From Flavobacteriales bacterium (GTDB lineage Bacteria; Bacteroidota; Bacteroidia; Flavobacteriales_F; PHOS-HE28), in contig JADKHI010000002.1 in NCBI GenBank assembly GCA_016721825.1, positions 1 through 64,000 on the forward strand: a stretch of DNA of 64,000 bases, in the 5' to 3' direction. Below are positions 44,758-53,376 of the stretch, in pieces. The notes beneath the pieces are model-generated. The model had not been told where the DNA came from and did no database searches. It saw only the letters and a list, made by a program, of their open reading frames with translations. The stretch's first letter is position 1. Every line of letters begins with the position of its first letter. The translations under genes and the position numbers were made by a program.

Positions 44758-45474
44758 GCTCTTTGCAAGATCCAGCTTGAACGTACAGCCCTTGCCAGGA
44801 CCATCGCTTTCCACAGAGAGTGAACCACCATGGGCCAGCACCACACGCATGGCACGGGCCAGTGAGCCTCGACCTTGCTCTTCACCTTGCGTGCTCTGCG
44901 AGCTAAGCCAGGCGTAGGCTTTAAAGGTCTGGGGAAGGTCCTCTGCGGAAAGGCCGACGCCTTCATCCCGAACGGTCAGCGTAGCGTGCCCACCATCCAT
45001 GTTGCCATCAATGACCACCGACCCGTTCGGATGGCTGAACTTGATCGCGTTGGAAAGCAACGTGCTAAGCACCTGGTGGAGCAGCGTTTCATCACCCTGT
45101 ACGATCAGTTCTGGAGCGCTTTCTAGGATCAGGTGCACCTTCTTCCGTTCGATGCGGTGGCCCAGTTCATCGATAATGCGGCGCACCAGTGGGACCAGAT
45201 CGACGGGAGCCGAGCGGATGGTGCCTGGGCCGCGTTCAACGCCGAGGTCATCGAGGACGTTCTCCAGATCGTGAAGTGCCTTGTAGTAGGAACGCTCAGC
45301 GTAGGCACGCACCTCATCCCGTTCCGCACCTGCAGGCAGTTCGTCCAACAAGCGCAGCGAGCCGCCGATGCCGTTCAGCCGGTTCTTCAGGTCGTGCGAG
45401 AAACGGTGCAGGCGCTCAGCCTGCGCGGAATGGACCTTCAGGTCCTTGTCGGGTCCGGAGCGGTCGGCGCTCAT
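44755..45474 (-). CDS. Soluble sensor histidine kinase
   Basis: 239 residues from ATG 45474, which overlaps the upstream regulator stop by four bases (ATGA). No membrane or sensor domain. The HisKA segment is RLHRFSHDLKNRLNGIGGSLRLL, with the His in SHDLKN. The ATPase domain has LLSNAIKFSHP (N box), VRDEGVGLS (G1) and a degenerate G2 (EEQGRGSLARAM). Activity may depend on partners that deliver the signal. It is the last gene of the antiporter-regulator-regulator-kinase series. Confidence 0.85.
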   Translation of the reverse strand: MSADRSGPDKDLKVHSAQAERLHRFSHDLKNRLNGIGGSLRLLDELPAGAERDEVRAYAERSYYKALHDLENVLDDLGVERGPGTIRSAPVDLVPLVRRIIDELGHRIERKKVHLILESAPELIVQGDETLLHQVLSTLLSNAIKFSHPNGSVVIDGNMDGGHATLTVRDEGVGLSAEDLPQTFKAYAWLSSQSTQGEEQGRGSLARAMRVVLAHGGSLSVESDGPGKGCTFKLDLAKS

Positions 45475-45836
45475 TCGGAACGCAACATGCGTTGCAGCAC
45501 ATCCGCAAGACTGTCCGAATTGATGGGCTTGGCCAGGTAATGGCAACCCTTCAACTGGCGGATACCCTCGATGATCTCGGGCTTGGTGCTGGCGGTCAGG
45601 AAGACGATCGGGATCGGGTCCTTGGCGTGGATCTCGCGGGCCAGCTCGAGGCCGGTCTTGGAGCCCTTCAGGTACACGTCCATGATGATGAGGTCGGGTC
45701 GTGCTTCGGCCATCAGGGCCTCCGCTTCTTCACTGCTGCGGGCAACGCCCGTTACCGTGAAGCCCATCCGCTCGATCTGCAGACGGTAACCGAAGGAGAT
45801 GATGGTCTCATCTTCGATGATCAGTACGTTATTCAT
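45471..45836 (-). CDS. Single-domain response regulator
   Basis: 121 residues from ATG 45836 (MNNVLIIEDETIISFGYRLQ). Receiver only: acidic pocket IIEDE, phosphoacceptor Asp in LIIMDVYLKGSKTG, Thr/Ser in VFLTAST, and Lys in HYLAKPI. There is no output domain, so it acts as a phosphorelay intermediate or by protein contact. Coupled by overlap to the kinase gene downstream. Confidence 0.9.
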   Translation of the reverse strand: MNNVLIIEDETIISFGYRLQIERMGFTVTGVARSSEEAEALMAEARPDLIIMDVYLKGSKTGLELAREIHAKDPIPIVFLTASTKPEIIEGIRQLKGCHYLAKPINSDSLADVLQRMLRSE

Positions 45837-45859
45837 GGGAGAGATGTCCAAAGGTAGGT

Positions 45860-46261
45860 TCAAGCGCGACGAAGGTGGTCGCTAACGACACGTTCGTAGG
45901 ATTCCACCGTGAGCGCCTTCTCGATGTAGCTGCTCACTGAGCGGAAGGTCTGCGCAAGGTCCATGTCCATGGGACGATTGCTGCTGGAGCACATGATCAC
46001 CGACGTGCGTCCATTGGGAAGCAGGCCTTCCAATTCGCATTGCGTGAGCAACGCAAAACCGTTCGCCACAGGCATGTTGATGTCCACGAACATGAGGTCC
46101 GGCGGTTCTGGGAAGGAACGTAGCAGCTCCAGCGCTTGATCGGCACCCGTGCAGGAGCTGATCGCACCGTCGAAGCCGGCCTTCTTCAGGATCAGGCGTG
46201 TGATGAAATGCGAATCATCCTCGTCGTCGACGACGAGGATGTGACGAATGGCGGATGGCAT
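45860..46261 (-). CDS. Single-domain response regulator
   Basis: 133 residues (MPSAIRHILVVDDEDDSHFI). Acidic pocket VVDDEDD, phosphoacceptor in LMFVDINMPVANGF, Ser in VIMCSSSN, and Lys in SYIEKALT where KP is usual. The stand-alone receiver resembles Rcp-type regulators. It begins 42 bp after the antiporter stop and is followed by a second receiver and a kinase on the same strand. Confidence 0.88.
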   Translation of the reverse strand: MPSAIRHILVVDDEDDSHFITRLILKKAGFDGAISSCTGADQALELLRSFPEPPDLMFVDINMPVANGFALLTQCELEGLLPNGRTSVIMCSSSNRPMDMDLAQTFRSVSSYIEKALTVESYERVVSDHLRRA

Positions 46262-46302
46262 GACCTCTTCATACGGAAGGCGGCGGGCCAGGGTTCGTGA
46301 CC

Positions 46303-48297
46303 TTAACTGAGCGCCGCGTTCAAGCGCACCACGCTATCGGGCGTGCCCAGAACGTACAGCAGGTCATCGGGCCGGATCTTCTCCGTCCCTTCAATGTGCG
46401 TGAGGGTGCGCCCTTGCCGACGGATGGCCAGCACCGTGACCCCGAAGCGGCCGCGCAGATCGGCTTGTGCAAGGGTGTGTCCCACGATGCGTGTACGACC
46501 CAAGGTCACCGGTATAGTGGCGATCTCCATACCAAGCAGGTCAGGAGCGATCCCGGTGGTGTTGCTTTTGGCCATGGCACCTCGCATGGGTCCGTAGTGG
46601 GCGTTCCTGAAGTGGGCGGTGATCTCCTGGATCTGGGGTTCCGTGACCAGGTACTTCCGGAGTACGCGGTGAAAGATCTCGATGCTGGTCTCGAACTCTT
46701 CCGGGATCACCTCGTTGGCCCCCAGTCCGAGGTTGGCGTCGATCTCGCGAACGTAGCGGGTGCGTACGATGAGGTGTGCTGTGGTGTGTGATCGCACGCG
46801 CGAAACGATCCGTCGCGTAGCCTCCGCATCAGCGATGGCCACCACCACTACACGGGCCTGTTCGACATGCGCCTTCTCGAGCACATGGTCATTGGTGGCG
46901 TCGCCCTGCACCACATGAAGACCGCGCGACGTGGCCAATGCGGCCAGGTCAGGGTCCTCTTCGATCACCGCGCAACGGATCTTGGAGCTCTGCGCCGCGC
47001 GCGCCACGTTCTGGCCGTTCAGTCCGAAGCCGATGATCACCACGTGGTCCTTCAGAATGCGGCGATCGCTCTTCTCTTCTTCCCGCCGCACCCGCATCAT
47101 CCGGTCCAGCCGTTCGGCTACACTTCGAGGAAGGAACACGGTGAAGACACGACGCACTATGTCATCGGCATACTGTAGGGCGAAGGGTGTCGCGCCCATG
47201 GTCAGGATCGAAACGGCCAGGAAAAGCTGATGGTGTTCACGGGTGAGCAGGCCGGACGCGATCCCGCTGATGGCGAGCACGAAGGAGAACTCGCCCACCT
47301 GGAAAAGCGCCAGCCCCGTGAGCAGCGCGGTCTGTACCGGCTTCCGTAGCACCCAGACGCTGAGGAAGGTGGCCACGATCTTCACCACCACCACGGTCAG
47401 TGCAAGACCCAGAACAGTGAAGGGCTTGTCCGCGAACAGGGCCGGGTCCACGAGCATGCCGATGCTCACGAAGAAGAAGCTCATGAAAAGCTCGTGGAAG
47501 GGCTGTACAATGCCCGTGGCCTGGTAGGCCTGGTCGGTCTCGCTGATGATCAGCCCTGCGAAGAAGGCCCCGAGCGCCAAAGACAGTCCGAGCGCCGACG
47601 TGCCCCAAGCAGCCGCGAAACAGAGCACCACGATGGTGATCAGGAAGAGCTCCTTGTTGCGGCCTTTGCTCACTGTACGCAACAAGCGCGGCACCACGAA
47701 GCGGCCGGCGATGTAGACGGCCGCGACCAGCAGCAACATCTTTCCCGCGAGGAGCAACAGATCGTGCCCGATGTCCTTGCTCTTTCCTGCGAGCATCGGC
47801 GTCAGCAACATCATGGGCACCACGAGGATGTCCTGGAAGATCAGGATGGCGGCGCTGGTACGCCCGAAGGGGGAATCCATGCGACCCTTCTCTTGAAGGA
47901 TCCGTAGCACGATGGCGGTGGAGCTGAGCGTGATGAGGAAGCCGGTGAACACGGCAGCGGGAAGGGATAGCCCGAGTAGTCGGCCTACGCCGGTAACGAA
48001 AAGCGTGGTGAGCAGGGCCTGGAGCGTGCCGCCGACGAACACCGTGACACCGATGGAGGCGAGCTTCTTCAGGCTGAACTCCATTCCGATGACGAACAGC
48101 AGAAAGATGACGCCCATCTCCGCAAGCACCTCCACCTCTTCCACAGCGGCCACCCAACCGAGCCCATGCGGCCCCGCGATCATGCCGGCGATGATGAAGC
48201 CCAGCACCCCGGGCAGCTTGAACCGGCGGAAGAGCAGGATGATGCCGATGGCCAGTGCCAGCACCACGATCAACTCCTCGAACAGTTCGAAATGCAT
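46303..48297 (-). CDS. CPA2-family cation/proton antiporter with TrkA-N and TrkA-C domains
   Basis: 664 residues, KefB/KefC-like. About 12-13 membrane helices fill residues 1-385, including GVLGFIIAGMIAGPHGLGW and ALSLGAFFAGLIISETD. The NAD-binding RCK/TrkA-N domain follows (HVVIIGFGLNGQNVARAA), then a TrkA-C domain near the end (LGRTRIVGHTLAQADLRGRFG). It exchanges K+ or Na+ for protons across the inner membrane. It lies 42 bp upstream of two response regulators and a kinase on the same strand. Confidence 0.92.
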   Translation of the reverse strand: MHFELFEELIVVLALAIGIILLFRRFKLPGVLGFIIAGMIAGPHGLGWVAAVEEVEVLAEMGVIFLLFVIGMEFSLKKLASIGVTVFVGGTLQALLTTLFVTGVGRLLGLSLPAAVFTGFLITLSSTAIVLRILQEKGRMDSPFGRTSAAILIFQDILVVPMMLLTPMLAGKSKDIGHDLLLLAGKMLLLVAAVYIAGRFVVPRLLRTVSKGRNKELFLITIVVLCFAAAWGTSALGLSLALGAFFAGLIISETDQAYQATGIVQPFHELFMSFFFVSIGMLVDPALFADKPFTVLGLALTVVVVKIVATFLSVWVLRKPVQTALLTGLALFQVGEFSFVLAISGIASGLLTREHHQLFLAVSILTMGATPFALQYADDIVRRVFTVFLPRSVAERLDRMMRVRREEEKSDRRILKDHVVIIGFGLNGQNVARAAQSSKIRCAVIEEDPDLAALATSRGLHVVQGDATNDHVLEKAHVEQARVVVVAIADAEATRRIVSRVRSHTTAHLIVRTRYVREIDANLGLGANEVIPEEFETSIEIFHRVLRKYLVTEPQIQEITAHFRNAHYGPMRGAMAKSNTTGIAPDLLGMEIATIPVTLGRTRIVGHTLAQADLRGRFGVTVLAIRRQGRTLTHIEGTEKIRPDDLLYVLGTPDSVVRLNAALS

Positions 48298-48308
48298 GGC
48301 TCAACGGA

Positions 48309-48677
48309 TCATTTGCGGAACACGAGCCACACGGCCGCCACCAGGAAGAACCCCGCTAGGGCATGGTTCCAGCGCAACGGCTCACTCCGGAACGCGATCA
48401 CGCTGAACACCGTGAACACCACGAGCGTCACCACCTCCTGGATCACCTTCAGTTGCACCAGCGAGAAGGGACCGCCGTGGTCGAGGTGGCCCATGCGGTT
48501 GGCTGGGACCTGGAGGCAGTACTCGAAGAAGGCGATGCCCCAACTGATGAGGACCACACTGAACAGACCGAGCTGCTTCGCCCAATGCCACTCTCGGAAT
48601 TTCAGGTGACCGTACCAAGCCAAGGTCATGAAGACATTGGAGAGCACAAGGAGACCGATCGAATAGGCGCCGCGCAT
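48309..48677 (-). CDS. DUF486-family (DMT-like) small membrane protein
   Basis: 122 residues from ATG 48677 (MRGAYSIGLLVLSNVFMTLAWYGHLKF). Four membrane helices. The family block WGIAFFEYCLQVPANRMGH, followed by FSLVQLKVIQEVVTLVVF, is characteristic of DUF486. Function unknown, thought related to drug/metabolite transporters. It lies 12 bp upstream of the antiporter and probably shares its transcript. Confidence 0.88.
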   Translation of the reverse strand: MRGAYSIGLLVLSNVFMTLAWYGHLKFREWHWAKQLGLFSVVLISWGIAFFEYCLQVPANRMGHLDHGGPFSLVQLKVIQEVVTLVVFTVFSVIAFRSEPLRWNHALAGFFLVAAVWLVFRK

Positions 48678-48761
48678 GGTGTGGACCGTGGCGCGAAGGT
48701 CCATCGAGCGAAGGGCGAGGGAAGGGGTGGGGGGGCGCTTCCGATCAACGGACCATTGTTC

Positions 48762-49139
48762 ATGCGCAGTTACTTTCGGAGCATGTTCGAGCATCGTTCC
48801 CGCCCCTTGGTCCCCCGCAGCGTCTACATCCTGCGTCAGCTGCGCTTTTTTCTGGTAGCGCAGGTCTTCGTGGCAGCGTCCCTCGCTGTGGGTACCTGGG
48901 GCTACATGCACTTCGCTCACCAAGCTACTGTCGACGCCTTCCTGAACGCATCAATGATCCTGGCCGGTATGGGACCCATCGGCGACCTCCCGAACGAGGG
49001 CGCGAAACTCTTCGCTTCGTTCTATGCGTTATACAGTGGCATCGCCTTGCTTACCACGGTCGCGGTTATCCTGGCGCCGCTGGTGCACCGGATGCTCCAC
49101 GCGCTTCACTTGGAGGATGGGCAGCGGGATGAAGGGTGA
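48762..49139 (+). CDS. Small two-helix membrane protein, ion-channel-like
   Basis: 125 residues (MRSYFRSMFEHRSRPLVPRS). Two membrane helices (LRFFLVAQVFVAASLAVGTWGY; FASFYALYSGIALLTTVAVIL) flank a conserved stretch SMILAGMGPIGDLPNEGAKL that sits where a pore loop would in two-TM channels. I know similar proteins only as uncharacterised; channel function is inference. It is divergent from the DUF486 gene. Confidence 0.6.
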   Translation: MRSYFRSMFEHRSRPLVPRSVYILRQLRFFLVAQVFVAASLAVGTWGYMHFAHQATVDAFLNASMILAGMGPIGDLPNEGAKLFASFYALYSGIALLTTVAVILAPLVHRMLHALHLEDGQRDEG

Positions 49140-49145
49140 TCGGCC

Positions 49146-49751
49146 TCACCCCCCGGAGCCGTCTTTGGTCTGGCTCCAAGTCTTGTACAACGATGTCACC
49201 GGCGGACGGCTTTGGTCGATCTCACGTAACGGCTCGCATTCCTTCAGAGTTGCATGCAGTTCAGCGGGAAGGCCCTGATAGAGCTTGGTGCCCTGCGTCT
49301 TCCAGGCGAGCATGTCGTCGCTTACGTCCTTCACCACGCGGGCAGGGTTGCCCACGATCACTTTGCGCGCTTCCCAAACGCTGTCGGCCGGCAGGAAGGA
49401 CAAGGCGCCCACGATGCAGCCCTCGCCGAGCACCACGTTGTCCATCAGCACCGCGTTCATGCCCACCAGGCAATTGGCCCCGATGGTGGCGCCATGGATG
49501 ATGGCGCCATGACCGATGTGCGCTCCAGGGTGCAGCACCACCTTCACCCCAGGGAACATGTGGATCGTGCAGTTCTCCTGCACATTGCACCCGGCCTTCA
49601 CCACGATCTCGCCCCAATCGCCACGCAGGGCCGCCCCGGGACCGATGTACACGTCCGCACCGATCACCACGTTACCGGTCACCACGGCTTGGGGGTGCAC
49701 GTAGGCGGAAGGGTGAACGACAGGCTTGTAGCCGTTGAATTCATAGAACAT
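49146..49751 (-). CDS. PaaY-like left-handed beta-helix protein (gamma carbonic anhydrase family)
   Basis: 201 residues. Hexapeptide repeats (VVTGNVVIGADVYIGPGAAL, GAHIGHGAIIHGATIGANCLVG) form a left-handed beta helix. The opening YEFNGYKPVVHPSAYVHP and the late block ECEPLREIDQSRP match the phenylacetate-pathway thioesterase PaaY more than generic gamma carbonic anhydrases. PaaY hydrolyses dead-end CoA thioesters. The gene is far from paaZ (21890) but fits the same pathway. Confidence 0.82.
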   Translation of the reverse strand: MFYEFNGYKPVVHPSAYVHPQAVVTGNVVIGADVYIGPGAALRGDWGEIVVKAGCNVQENCTIHMFPGVKVVLHPGAHIGHGAIIHGATIGANCLVGMNAVLMDNVVLGEGCIVGALSFLPADSVWEARKVIVGNPARVVKDVSDDMLAWKTQGTKLYQGLPAELHATLKECEPLREIDQSRPPVTSLYKTWSQTKDGSGG

Positions 49752-49916
49752 GCCTCTGTCGGTCCCGCGTTGGTGGCAGTACCGGCCACGAACCTAGCTG
49801 AGGAAACGATGTGGTGGTCAAGGACCTTTTCAAGCGGGGGGGTAGTGGTCATGTTAACTCAGTCTTAAGGATCCATCAACGCTGCATTTCGAAAAGGACC
49901 CATTGGGACCCTCGGT

Positions 49917-49924
49917 TAGCTTTG
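49917..49924 (+). promoter_or_regulatory. -7 promoter element of the phosphate-transport operon
   Basis: TAGCTTTG, a perfect TAnnTTTG match, lies 30 nt before the DUF47 start at 49947. This predicts a leader of about 18 nt. Confidence 0.5.
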
Positions 49925-49946
49925 CGCCGCTTCAGAAGCAACAACC

Positions 49947-50594
49947 ATGGGACTCGACTCCATCTTCAAGATCTTCCGACCGAAGGACCGTGTGTTCTTC
50001 TACCATTTCGAGGCTTCTGCGGCCAATGTGCTCAAGATGTCGGAGGATCTGGTGGCCATCATGAACACCGAGCCCGGTGCGCAGCGAATCGCCATGTTGG
50101 AGAAGTTGGAGCTCGCCGAGCATGCGAACGACGACCTGACGCACACGATCTTCACGGACCTCGCACGGAACTTCATCACGCCCATCGATCGCGAGGACAT
50201 CCACGAGCTGGCGACTTCGCTGGATGATGTGGCTGACTTCATCCTGGCCTCTGCCAAGAACCTTGAACTGCTTGGGATCCATACCCCGGACGACACCTGC
50301 CGGGAGCTGGCCCGCTTGGTGAACGAGGGTTGCGTGATCATGCAACAGGCCGTTCAGACCTTGCGGAGTGTGCAGAACGCCTACCTGAAGACCGACTTCG
50401 TACAGCGCATCAACAGTGTGGAGAACCAGGCGGACGAGGTGTTCGACCGTGGCATCCAGCGCCTGTTCACCGAGGAGAAGGACCCGATCATGCTCATGCG
50501 CAAGCGCCTCATCTACGTGGACCTCGAGCTGGCCACGGACAAGACCGAGGATGTGGGCAACGTGCTCGAGTCGATCATGCTGAAGTACGCGTGA
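49947..50594 (+). CDS. DUF47/PhoU-like accessory protein of phosphate transport
   Basis: 215 residues (MGLDSIFKIFRPKDRVFFYHF), all-helical. It has the acidic metal-site clusters of PhoU-like proteins, such as FITPIDREDIHELATSLDDVADF and RINSVENQADEVFDRGI. DUF47 proteins modulate the adjacent PiT transporter. It ends 4 bp before the transporter gene, so the two form an operon. Confidence 0.92.
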   Translation: MGLDSIFKIFRPKDRVFFYHFEASAANVLKMSEDLVAIMNTEPGAQRIAMLEKLELAEHANDDLTHTIFTDLARNFITPIDREDIHELATSLDDVADFILASAKNLELLGIHTPDDTCRELARLVNEGCVIMQQAVQTLRSVQNAYLKTDFVQRINSVENQADEVFDRGIQRLFTEEKDPIMLMRKRLIYVDLELATDKTEDVGNVLESIMLKYA

Positions 50595-50598
50595 GAGC

Positions 50599-51999
50599 AT
50601 GACGTTGCTTGTTGCGATCATCATCCTGGCCTTGGTGTTCGATTACATCAATGGCTTCCACGACGCGGCGAACTCCATCGCCACCGTGGTCAGCACCAAG
50701 GTGCTCTCCCCCTTTCAGGCCGTGGTGTGGGCGGCCTTCTTCAACTTCGTCGCCTTCTTCATCTTCAAGGACCATGCGGTGGCCAACACCATCAGCAAAA
50801 CGGTCCACCAGGAGTTCATCACCCTGCCGGTGATCCTGAGCGGGCTGGTGGCCGCCATCATCTGGAACCTGTTGACCTGGTGGTACGGCATCCCGTCCTC
50901 CAGCTCGCACACGCTGATCGGCGGTTTTGCCGGTGCAGCCATCGCCCATGCCCTTGCTACCACTGACGGGTTCGCCTTGAAGGACGTGGTGGAGAACGAC
51001 AAGATCATCAAGACGCTGCTCTTCATCTTCCTGGCGCCGTTGGTGGGCATGCTCATTTCCATGTTCATCACCTTCACCACCATTGTGCGCAATGCGTGGT
51101 CGCGGGTGGGCATCATCCTGATCGCGGCCATCGGCACATGGTTCCTGTTCATGCACCTGCAACAGGGCAAGGTGGAGGAGAACATGGCCAAGTATTACAA
51201 GGTCGACGTGGCCAAGAAGGCCATGGAAGCGGATGCTTCAAAGACCGCTGACTACGAGGCAGCCAAGGCGAAGTACGATGCCGTAGCTCCCTACCTCGGC
51301 GAGTTCAGCAGCATCGGTGGTCCGGGTGTGGCCGAGATCATCCATGCGAAGGTTGATCCCGGTGTGGATACCGCCAAGTTGGGCAAGTCGCTCGCCAAGG
51401 CTGACAACTCGATCATCCGCTACGGGCTGATGGCGGTCGTGCTGATCTTCATTCTCGCCTACCTCTACGTGGAGAAGGTGCGCACGCCCACTGCTTTCTC
51501 CATGGCCAACATGTTCAAGAAGCTGCAGCTGCTCAGCTCGGCAGCCTTCAGCATCGGACATGGTGGCAACGACGCTCAGAAGGTGATGGGCATCATCACG
51601 GCGGCCCTTATCGCGAACGGTGACATCACGGACATCAAGGAGATGCCCAATTGGGTACCGTTGGCTTGTTATACGGCGATCGGACTGGGCACGCTCAGCG
51701 GTGGCTGGAAGATCGTAAAGACCATGGGCACGCGCATCACCAAGGTCACCCCCTTGGAAGGTGTGTGCGCGGAGACCTCCGGTGCCATGACCCTTTACCT
51801 TACCGAGCAGATGGGTATTCCTGTGAGCACCACCCATACCATCACCGGCAGCATCATCGGAGTGGGAGCCACCAAGCGCCTGAGCGCAGTGCGTTGGGGC
51901 GTCACCATCCAACTGCTGTGGGCCTGGATCCTCACCATCCCCGTTAGCGCGTTACTGGCCGGGCTGGCTTATTGGATCTGCACGCTTGTAGGACTCTGA
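50599..51999 (+). CDS. PiT-family inorganic phosphate transporter
   Basis: 466 residues with about ten membrane helices. The duplicated family signatures are DYINGFHDAANSIATVVST (near residue 12) and SIGHGGNDAQKVMGIITAAL (near 316), plus SSSHTLIGGFAGAAIAHA and STTHTITGSIIGVGATKR. A soluble insert of about 80 residues (residues 195-275) lies mid-protein. It imports phosphate by cation symport across the inner membrane. Partner of the DUF47 protein upstream. Confidence 0.95.
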   Translation: MTLLVAIIILALVFDYINGFHDAANSIATVVSTKVLSPFQAVVWAAFFNFVAFFIFKDHAVANTISKTVHQEFITLPVILSGLVAAIIWNLLTWWYGIPSSSSHTLIGGFAGAAIAHALATTDGFALKDVVENDKIIKTLLFIFLAPLVGMLISMFITFTTIVRNAWSRVGIILIAAIGTWFLFMHLQQGKVEENMAKYYKVDVAKKAMEADASKTADYEAAKAKYDAVAPYLGEFSSIGGPGVAEIIHAKVDPGVDTAKLGKSLAKADNSIIRYGLMAVVLIFILAYLYVEKVRTPTAFSMANMFKKLQLLSSAAFSIGHGGNDAQKVMGIITAALIANGDITDIKEMPNWVPLACYTAIGLGTLSGGWKIVKTMGTRITKVTPLEGVCAETSGAMTLYLTEQMGIPVSTTHTITGSIIGVGATKRLSAVRWGVTIQLLWAWILTIPVSALLAGLAYWICTLVGL

Positions 52000-52056
52000 T
52001 CGGTCACCCATTGTACGTCGGGCGGTTCGTGCGCACCTTTGTGTGACACCCCCGCC

Positions 52057-53247
52057 ATGATCATCCTCGCTGACGCTGGCCTGCATGCGCATCTGCTGCC
52101 CCTGACCTTCACCCGGCCGGTCGGTGCCCTTCGCCCCGGCATCCTCACCATTGGCGAGGCCTGGGCACGCATGACCGAAATGCCCGTGGGCTACCGGACA
52201 GAGGCCTACCTGCAACCCAAGCATCCACTGCATGCCGATCAGGCGGTCATCGAAGTGGTCGGTGGGTTGCTACCGACGCCCGATGTGGTGGGTGCTGTGC
52301 TCGACCTGGAACCGGGGCAGATGCTCCTGAGCGGTCAGCGCGTTCTGGCCTTCCATGGCGAAGGTGTGGGAGGTCCTTCCATCGCCGATTGGTCAATACC
52401 CCCGGCCTACCTGCGCCCTGTCCAGTTCACCGGTGAACTGGTACTGATCGAGCGACCCTGGCACATGTACCAGCATTGCGGACGTGCCATCGTGAACGAC
52501 TTCGCGTTGCTCACCGAAGGGCGTCGGTCACAGCCCATCAGCGCGCTGAACACCGTGGTAGGCGACCCTTCCCTCATCTTCCTCGAGCAGGGCGCCGAGG
52601 TGGAGGCCAGCATCCTCAACACGAAGAACGGTCCCATCTACCTGGGCCGTGGCGCGGAGATCATGGAAGGCTGCATGGTACGTGGTCCTGTCGCGTTGGG
52701 TGAAGGCGCTGTGCTGAAGATGGGGGCCAAGGTCTACGGACCTTCCGCCTTCGGTCCCGAGTGCCGGGTGGGGGGGGAGGTGAACAACAGCGTGCTGCAA
52801 GGCTACAGCAACAAGGGCCACGACGGTTTCCTCGGCAACAGTGTGCTGGGCGAATGGTGTAACCTGGGTGCCGACACCAACAACAGCAACCTCAAGAACA
52901 CCTACGGCACCGTGCAGGCTTTCAGTTATGCCACGGACGTCCAGGTTGACACCGGTCTTCAGTTCTGTGGGTTGGTGATGGGCGACCACAGCAAGAGCGG
53001 CATCAACACCATGTTCAATACGGGTACGGTGGTGGGTGTGGCGGCGAACGTCTTCGGGGGTGGCTTCCCCCCCAAGCATGTGCCCAGCTTCGTGTGGGGC
53101 GGGGCCGAAGGCTTCTCTGAACACACCCTTTCCAAGGCGCTTGAGACCGCGCAGCGCGTAATGGAACGGCGGCATGTGCCGCTCACCGTGATCGACCGTG
53201 CGATCTTGGAGCACGTGCACCAGACCACGGCACGGCAGCGCGGCTGA
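52057..53247 (+). CDS. Alternative GlmU-like UDP-GlcNAc pyrophosphorylase/acetyltransferase
   Basis: 396 residues. The N-terminal degenerate nucleotidyltransferase domain begins MIILADAGLHAHLLPLTFTRPVG, as in the Bacteroidota-type alternative GlmU family. The C-terminal left-handed beta helix carries LNTKNGPIYLGRGAEIMEG, GEVNNSVLQGYSNKGHDGFLG and GTVVGVAANVFGGGFPPKHVPSF. It would make UDP-N-acetylglucosamine for peptidoglycan and lipopolysaccharide. GCACCTTTG near 52033-52041 resembles a promoter -7 element 23 nt before the ATG. Confidence 0.88.
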   Translation: MIILADAGLHAHLLPLTFTRPVGALRPGILTIGEAWARMTEMPVGYRTEAYLQPKHPLHADQAVIEVVGGLLPTPDVVGAVLDLEPGQMLLSGQRVLAFHGEGVGGPSIADWSIPPAYLRPVQFTGELVLIERPWHMYQHCGRAIVNDFALLTEGRRSQPISALNTVVGDPSLIFLEQGAEVEASILNTKNGPIYLGRGAEIMEGCMVRGPVALGEGAVLKMGAKVYGPSAFGPECRVGGEVNNSVLQGYSNKGHDGFLGNSVLGEWCNLGADTNNSNLKNTYGTVQAFSYATDVQVDTGLQFCGLVMGDHSKSGINTMFNTGTVVGVAANVFGGGFPPKHVPSFVWGGAEGFSEHTLSKALETAQRVMERRHVPLTVIDRAILEHVHQTTARQRG

Positions 53248-53341
53248 CAGTCTTGCAGTGCCATCCTAGGCGGCATGGTCCTTGGCCCTTGCCGCCAGCG
53301 CCACAGGAATAGCGAAGCGACCCACCGGAAGGCGCACCCGG

Positions 53342-53349
53342 TACATTTG
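53342..53349 (+). promoter_or_regulatory. -7 promoter element of lon
   Basis: TACATTTG, a perfect TAnnTTTG match, lies 35 nt before the Lon ATG, giving a leader of about 23 nt. No heat-shock-type operator is recognised. Confidence 0.55.
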
Positions 53350-53376
53350 TGTCTGACAACTTGACCCTATTCGTCG

